NCBI GenBank assembly: GCA_002454415.1
Contig: DKIT01000045.1
Span: forward strand, 137,451 to 163,320
Direction of reading: 5' to 3'
Source of the DNA: Sphingobacterium sp. UBA6711
GTDB lineage: Bacteria; Bacteroidota; Bacteroidia; Sphingobacteriales; Sphingobacteriaceae
Length of the DNA stretch: 25,870 bases
Shown: in pieces, positions 21,313-25,870 of the stretch
Position numbering within the stretch: the first letter of the stretch is position 1
Layout: every line of letters begins with the position of its first letter
Position numbers and translations under genes: made by a program
Notes under the pieces: model-generated
The model's input: the letters and a program-made list of their open reading frames with translations, nothing else
Told to the model about the DNA's origin: nothing
Databases searched by the model: none

Positions 21313-23685
21313 CTATTTTATATTTAAACGATCTTTAATGTCTTGCCAAACCTTCGCAAAACCAGTTTTATTTTTTCCTTTATCACCGTAACCATAGCCG
21401 TAACCATAACCGTAGCCATAACCTCGCGCAAAGTCAACATCATTTACAACGGCGGCAAGATTTTTCAATTTACCATCCACATAAAATTCACGTGGTACTT
21501 GCAGTAAACGTTTGTCCAAGAAATTAACACGTGACACATATAGGGTCAAATCCGCATTATGAGCAATTAACAATGTATCTGTAACTAAGCTTACCGGCGC
21601 TGTATCCACCAAAATATAATCGTAGTGTTCTCGCGCATATTTGATTACATCATCAAAATGTCCATTCATTAATAGCTCAGCAGGGTTGGGAGCTATATAG
21701 CCAGAATAGACAACATCAAAATCATAATTGCCTGGTTTTTTAATAATGATATTATCCACGTCCATTTCTGGATTGATCAAGAACTGTGTAATCCCAACAT
21801 TAGTATGTTGCAAGTGAGATAATCCCAAATAATCCAACACTTTAGGGCTTCTAATATCTGCACCAATCAATAGGACCTTCTTCCCTGACATTGATAAAAT
21901 CTGTGCCAAATTTGTGGTAACAAATGATTTTCCTTCTCCAGAAATAGTAGATGTGACGAATACAACTTTCGAAGAATCCTTATTATCTACGCCAAACATA
22001 AAATTCATGTTTGTCCGTAAAATTCTGAAAGCTTCTGCTAATGATGAACGATCGTTTAGATGAACTATCGTGTCCTCTGCTGTTGGTATTTCACCAAGCA
22101 CCGGTATTTTCACAATCTCTTCAATGTCTTTACGAGAATGGATCTTATTGTCTAATAAAAATATTATATATATAATAGCTATCGGAACTAAGAACCCCAA
22201 GAGCAAAGCACCTATTATTATCATATTTCTATTAGGACTAACCGGAACACTTGTGCTTGAAGCATTTTCAATAACTTTAATTATTTGAGGTTTAGCAGAT
22301 GCTTTTATTTCGTTCTCCTCACGCTTTTGCAATAAGAATAAATATATGGATTCTATAATCTGCTGCTTTCTGAGAATATCTCGATATCCCCTTTCCTGCG
22401 AGGGTACGGCACTAAGTTTGTTTTTAAATTGATTCCTTTGCTCTTTTATTGAATTTGCATTTAATCGTGTTGTTGTTTTGAAATTCTCTAGAGATGCAAG
22501 TAAATTATTCTTCATCCCGCTTATATTACTCTCTAGATTTTTTACAATGGGATTCTCCTGCGTAGCACTTTTTAAAAGATTATCTCTTTCCAGAATCATT
22601 TTATTATATTCTACAATCGAAGATTCAATATTAGCATCTACAGCGCCCAAATTAACCGGAAGTAATGCAAATTGCTTATCTTTAATAGAAGATTTTAGGA
22701 AATCAGCCAGTCTCATTTGAGTTTCCAACTCAACTATTTTCTTTTCCTCAATAGCAGCATCAGAGAAATAACTTGATGCTTCAGCTGTAATATCAACGAT
22801 AGAGTTTGTTGTTTTAAAACTCTCTACCTTTTTATCCATGCCTGACAAATCTGTCCCAATAGACGATAAGCGTTCATTGATGAACATCGAAGTAGCTCTT
22901 GTAACTTTTGTTTGGTCTTCTGTCAAATCACTATCATACTCCCTAATTAATTGATTCAAAATTAATTTTGCCTTTTCAACATTTGGCATTACTAAACTTA
23001 AATTCAAAATACTTGAACTCGGAGAGCCTGAGGATTCAATTTTTATACCTGATTGGAGACCCTGCACAACATTTACTAAAGGTAAGAGCTTAACTTCCAC
23101 ACTTTGTCCGGAAGCCAATTTAACTCTGGGATTTGGCAAAATAGACATTTCGCCTAATGCAGTTTTTATACGATTACCAAATTGTCCTTTTATAGTTTTT
23201 CCATTTACCAAATTTAAATTAAGAGATCGTTCATCCAATATTTGTATCTCAAATCTGCCCCCTTTGCTTATTTCTGATATGTGAACTGTAATTGGGGACT
23301 CGTCTTGTAATATCTCTTCCACCTTAAACCTTCCAGGTCGAAAGTATAGAATGTTAAAACTATACTTATTTATGACTCTTTCTAATAATTTGGAAGATTT
23401 AATAATCTCGATCTGATCATTTAGCGCTATCTTTTTACTAAAATCAGCCATTCCTAACTCCGCAATCGCAGACAGTTCACTAGACTGTTTATCATTAAAA
23501 AAAATTTTCGCCTTTGCTTCATATGTATTTGTAGCGTAGCGCAGGTATAAAAAGGCTGCTGTAAAAGCTAAAATAACACCAAGAACGATCCATTTCCAAT
23601 AAAACAGATATTGCTCGAATATCTGTCGAATATTAAAATCATTTTCAGCGGTTACACTCGGTTCTTTCATTTGATTAAATTCCAT
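21313..23685 (-). CDS. wzc: Capsule chain-length regulator and tyrosine autokinase (Wzc type)
   Basis: A 790-residue inner-membrane protein. An N-terminal membrane segment (about residues 32-50) leads into a Wzz chain-length domain, then a long periplasmic coiled-coil region to about 470, a second membrane segment near 485-510, and a cytosolic BY-kinase domain. Visible kinase motifs are Walker A (STISGEGKSFVTTNLAQ, near 580), Walker A' (VLLIGADIRSPKV, near 607) and Walker B (YDYILVDTAPVSLVTD, near 690). The C-terminus carries six Gly-Tyr units (residues about 755-767), the tyrosine cluster that becomes phosphorylated in trans. Wzc controls polymerisation and export of capsule or exopolysaccharide with the Wza-like lipoprotein encoded 9 bp upstream. 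Confidence 0.93.
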   Translation of the reverse strand: MEFNQMKEPSVTAENDFNIRQIFEQYLFYWKWIVLGVILAFTAAFLYLRYATNTYEAKAKIFFNDKQSSELSAIAELGMADFSKKIALNDQIEIIKSSKLLERVINKYSFNILYFRPGRFKVEEILQDESPITVHISEISKGGRFEIQILDERSLNLNLVNGKTIKGQFGNRIKTALGEMSILPNPRVKLASGQSVEVKLLPLVNVVQGLQSGIKIESSGSPSSSILNLSLVMPNVEKAKLILNQLIREYDSDLTEDQTKVTRATSMFINERLSSIGTDLSGMDKKVESFKTTNSIVDITAEASSYFSDAAIEEKKIVELETQMRLADFLKSSIKDKQFALLPVNLGAVDANIESSIVEYNKMILERDNLLKSATQENPIVKNLESNISGMKNNLLASLENFKTTTRLNANSIKEQRNQFKNKLSAVPSQERGYRDILRKQQIIESIYLFLLQKREENEIKASAKPQIIKVIENASSTSVPVSPNRNMIIIGALLLGFLVPIAIIYIIFLLDNKIHSRKDIEEIVKIPVLGEIPTAEDTIVHLNDRSSLAEAFRILRTNMNFMFGVDNKDSSKVVFVTSTISGEGKSFVTTNLAQILSMSGKKVLLIGADIRSPKVLDYLGLSHLQHTNVGITQFLINPEMDVDNIIIKKPGNYDFDVVYSGYIAPNPAELLMNGHFDDVIKYAREHYDYILVDTAPVSLVTDTLLIAHNADLTLYVSRVNFLDKRLLQVPREFYVDGKLKNLAAVVNDVDFARGYGYGYGYGYGYGDKGKNKTGFAKVWQDIKDRLNIK
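21385..21423 (-). repeat. Gly-Tyr coding repeat in wzc
   Basis: Thirteen alternating Gly and Tyr codons built from near-identical 6-base units (GGT TAT, GGC TAC and variants). The unit length is a multiple of three, so gain or loss of units would change the number of tyrosines without breaking the frame. Confidence 0.85.
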
Positions 23686-23694
23686 TAATAATAT

Positions 23695-24474
23695 TTATCT
23701 GCTCAATACATTATAAAGTGTCAATACAAAAGACAGTAATGAAACACCCAAGGTTAGATTCCGTGTTGCATTTGCAGTTTGAATTTTAGCTTTATTAGGT
23801 TCCACATACACTACATCATTTTGCATTAAATGATATGCGGGTGAATTTAGATAATCACTGCTTGTTAAGTCCACACGGAAAGAGCTTCTTTTGCCATCTT
23901 GTTCCCTAATGACAAGTACATTGTTTCTCTTTCCAGTTATAGCAAGATCACCAGAGGCACTAATTGCTTCTAAAAGAGTAATTCGGTCGTTGTCTACCTC
24001 AATGATTCCTGGCTTTCCAACATCGCCCAAAACACTGATTTTAAAGTTAACAATTTCTAAGTTAACAACTGGTTCCTGCACAAACTTTTTCAGTTCTTCT
24101 CTTATTTTTACTATAGCCTCCACACGTGACAAATTCTTAAGATTTATTGCTCCCAAAGTCGGCAAGTATATATCTCCGTTTTGGTCAACCGTATAAGTTG
24201 GCCTAACATCTCTCATTTGTTGACTAGTTGACGGACTAGTCTGCATTTGAAACATACCTACAGACCTCTGATCTGGAGCCGATATAAGTATTGCTAATTT
24301 GTCGTTTGATTGAATTCTAGGAACATTCTGCTGATAAATTGTATTTAACAAACTATCTGACTTATTGAAATACACGATTTCCTTGCGCGTCGCACATGAA
24401 GACACAATGATCAACATAAATAGGATGCTGCAATATAAAGTAAATTGCTTTTGTAATCTGTTTTGCAAAATCAT
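23695..24474 (-). CDS. wza: Polysaccharide export lipoprotein (Wza type)
   Basis: A 259-residue outer-membrane lipoprotein. The signal peptide ends in IIVSSC with the lipidated Cys at residue 27. A Poly_export domain (NDKLAILISAPDQ, then TVDQNGDIYLPTLGAINLKN, residues about 57-145) is followed by one SLBB domain (ISVLGDVGKPGIIEVDNDRI, residues about 146-225) and a C-terminal hydrophobic segment (about 238-257). Such proteins form the channel through which capsule or exopolysaccharide leaves the cell. The short form with one SLBB domain is typical of Bacteroidota. It begins 4 bp after the aminotransferase gene and ends 9 bp before the kinase gene. Confidence 0.92.
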   Translation of the reverse strand: MILQNRLQKQFTLYCSILFMLIIVSSCATRKEIVYFNKSDSLLNTIYQQNVPRIQSNDKLAILISAPDQRSVGMFQMQTSPSTSQQMRDVRPTYTVDQNGDIYLPTLGAINLKNLSRVEAIVKIREELKKFVQEPVVNLEIVNFKISVLGDVGKPGIIEVDNDRITLLEAISASGDLAITGKRNNVLVIREQDGKRSSFRVDLTSSDYLNSPAYHLMQNDVVYVEPNKAKIQTANATRNLTLGVSLLSFVLTLYNVLSR

Positions 24475-24478
24475 ACTA

Positions 24479-25618
24479 TTATTTTTTATAGAGTAAAGAG
24501 TTTACGACGTTTTTAATTCTAACTCTATCGCTCTCTTTTAAATTAGATCCAGATGGCACACACAGTCCATTATTAAATAGCTCTTCAGCCACTTTTGCTC
24601 CATAATATGGCACATCAGCAAATACCGGTTGCATATGCATAGGTTTCCATAGAGGACGTGACTCTATATTTTCTGTTAGAAAATGGAGCCTTAAGTCTTC
24701 CCTGTTAAACCCTGTTTTGATAGGATCGATTGTAATAGCTGACAACCAATGATTGGAGTAATATTCTTCATTCGGCTCACAAAAAACATTCACTCCATCA
24801 ACATTTTTAAATAGATTAAAATAAAACCGAGACATTGCTCTTCTAGCGTCCACACGCTTTGACAATACTTCCATTTGCCCTCTTCCTATTCCAGCACAGA
24901 TATTTGACATACGATAATTGAAGCCGATATGTGAATGTTGATAATGCGGAGCGTTATCTCTTGCTTGTGTAGACAAAAAAACAGCCTTTTCTCTATCCTC
25001 TTGGGAATGGCATACCAAAGCCCCCCCCCCTGATGTTGTAATTATTTTATTACCGTTGAAACTTAATACACCAAATCTACCGAATGTACCACAACTTTTC
25101 CCTTTATAAGTGGATCCCAATGCTTCTGCCGCATCTTCAATAACAGGAATATCGAATTCATGTGCTACATTTAAAATTTCATCCATTTTTGCAGGCATAC
25201 CATACAAATGCACTACAATAATTGCCTTGGGTTTTTTACCTTTTACAATCCGATCAGAAATAGCTTCTTTTAAAGCTAAAGGACACATATTCCAGGTCTC
25301 TTTTTCTGAATCCACAAAGACAGGAGTAGCACCTTGATATGCTATTGGGTTGGCTGACGCAGAAAAGGTCATCGATTGGCAAATGACTTCATCTCCATAC
25401 CCGACACCACATTCAATCAGTGCGAGATGCAATGCAGCTGTACCCGCAGATAACGCCGCGACTTTTACATCTGCATTCAAAAATTTCTCTAAATCTTCTT
25501 CAAAGCCGTTTACATTGGGGCCCAATGGCGCTACCCAGTTTTGATCAAACGCCTCATGAATATACTTTAATTCATTCCCTCCCATATGTGGAGAGGATAG
25601 CCATATTTTATCTGACAT
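24479..25618 (-). CDS. PLP-dependent sugar aminotransferase (DegT/PglE type)
   Basis: A 379-residue cytosolic enzyme of the DegT/DnrJ/EryC1/StrS family. Motifs: ALSAGTAALHLALIECGV near residue 55, MTFSASANPIAYQGATPVFV, VIEDAAEALGSTYKG with the PLP-binding Asp, and SFNGNKIITTSGGGALV with the Schiff-base Lys at residue 191. It most likely aminates the 4-keto sugar made by the PglF-type dehydratase, using glutamate. The acetyltransferase gene lies 11 bp upstream and would act on its product, as in PglE-PglD. The codons for the three Gly after the catalytic lysine contain ten consecutive G (25021-25030), so a slip here would truncate the enzyme. Length is normal for the family and the frame is intact as given. 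Confidence 0.9.
   Translation of the reverse strand: MSDKIWLSSPHMGGNELKYIHEAFDQNWVAPLGPNVNGFEEDLEKFLNADVKVAALSAGTAALHLALIECGVGYGDEVICQSMTFSASANPIAYQGATPVFVDSEKETWNMCPLALKEAISDRIVKGKKPKAIIVVHLYGMPAKMDEILNVAHEFDIPVIEDAAEALGSTYKGKSCGTFGRFGVLSFNGNKIITTSGGGALVCHSQEDREKAVFLSTQARDNAPHYQHSHIGFNYRMSNICAGIGRGQMEVLSKRVDARRAMSRFYFNLFKNVDGVNVFCEPNEEYYSNHWLSAITIDPIKTGFNREDLRLHFLTENIESRPLWKPMHMQPVFADVPYYGAKVAEELFNNGLCVPSGSNLKESDRVRIKNVVNSLLYKK
25021..25030 (-). repeat. Ten-base homopolymer G tract in a coding region
   Basis: Ten C on the plus strand, ten G in the coding strand of the aminotransferase, just after the PLP lysine. Long G runs are classic slippage sites for on/off switching of surface-sugar genes, and also sites of sequencing error. 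Confidence 0.9.
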
Positions 25619-25629
25619 GATATCTAAAA

Positions 25630-25870
25630 TTAATCGTTCATCTTCTTAATTATTTTACCTGGATTGCCGACAACTGTACATCCATCAGGAATATCCCTAA
25701 TGATCACTGCACCAGCTCCAATTTTACACCATTTTCCAACTTTAATACCTTGAATAATACATGCACCTATACCAACATGTGTACCTTCACCAATGGTTAC
25801 ATTGCCCGCTAAAGCGACATTAGGAGATAAGTGCACAAAATCCTCTATTAAACAATCGTGATCTATAGAT
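25630..25870 (-). CDS. Sugar O/N-acetyltransferase (NeuD/PglD type), 3' part
   Basis: The last 80 or so residues of a left-handed beta-helix acetyltransferase; the frame stays open to the window edge, so the start lies outside. The visible part begins with SIDHDCLIEDFVHLSPNVAL, which has the His-Asp region of PglD, where a histidine acts as the base, then continues with hexapeptide repeats (NVTIGEGTHVGIGACIIQGI, KVGKWCKIGAGAVIIRDIPD) and ends VVGNPGKIIKKMND. Acetyl-CoA would bind along the helix. It would acetylate the 4-amino group added by the aminotransferase whose gene starts 11 bp later. The GTG at 25834-25836 is not the true start because homology continues upstream of it. Confidence 0.9.
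   Translation of the reverse strand, partial: SIDHDCLIEDFVHLSPNVALAGNVTIGEGTHVGIGACIIQGIKVGKWCKIGAGAVIIRDIPDGCTVVGNPGKIIKKMND

Noticed and set aside
1..25870. tRNA or rRNA genes
   Set aside because: No cloverleaf with the usual GGTTCGAATCC-type arm and no rRNA segment was noticed on either strand.

Overview
The window looks like the chromosome of a Bacteroidota bacterium, most likely Sphingobacterium or a close relative. The reasons are the low GC, promoters of the TAnnTTTG type, few strong Shine-Dalgarno sites, GldK/GldN-type type IX secretion lipoprotein genes, and Bacteroidota-style Wza/Wzc capsule export genes. The genus is an inference; no rRNA or marker gene is present.

Positions 1 to about 11.5 kb look like an accessory region. 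It holds mostly unrecognised small genes, a membrane-anchored PIN-domain protein (3151-3726, minus), a WYL-domain regulator (8072-8974), an XRE regulator (10591-10920), and debris. The debris includes the 3' end of an IS66 transposase with a frameshift, a LuxR-type DNA-binding tail, several other broken coding pieces, and a duplicated gene tail. A decayed reading frame at 1287-1670 carries three 25-bp palindromes spaced exactly 71 bp apart. The main candidate for an undescribed system is the unit at 4251-7053: a small protein with a nuclease-like His motif, a TM2-type membrane protein with a long helical tail, a helical partner overlapping it by 11 bp, and a small membrane protein, closed by a strong hairpin. 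Just downstream are three tiny membrane proteins and the WYL regulator, a regulator type often found beside defence genes.

From 11.57 kb on, the window is surface-polysaccharide and envelope housekeeping, nearly all on the minus strand. From right to left in transcription order: a PglD-like acetyltransferase (cut by the window edge), a PglE-like aminotransferase, a Wza-like export lipoprotein and a Wzc-like tyrosine autokinase, tightly packed and closed by a terminator. Next come a beta-barrel protein, gldK and gldN; then glmS with a sugar-nucleotidyltransferase; and finally a PglF/CapD-type 4,6-dehydratase. A nucleotidyltransferase-fold gene (13993-15093) runs the other way, and csbD closes the block. 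The dehydratase, aminotransferase and acetyltransferase together would make UDP-N,N'-diacetylbacillosamine or a similar 4-amino sugar from UDP-GlcNAc, whose precursor comes from GlmS. The sugar would feed the Wza/Wzc export route or protein glycosylation.

Two coding repeats may be variable: a run of ten G in the aminotransferase gene and a Gly-Tyr repeat at the kinase C-terminus. gldK and gldN lie next to each other with no gldL or gldM between them, which is unusual.
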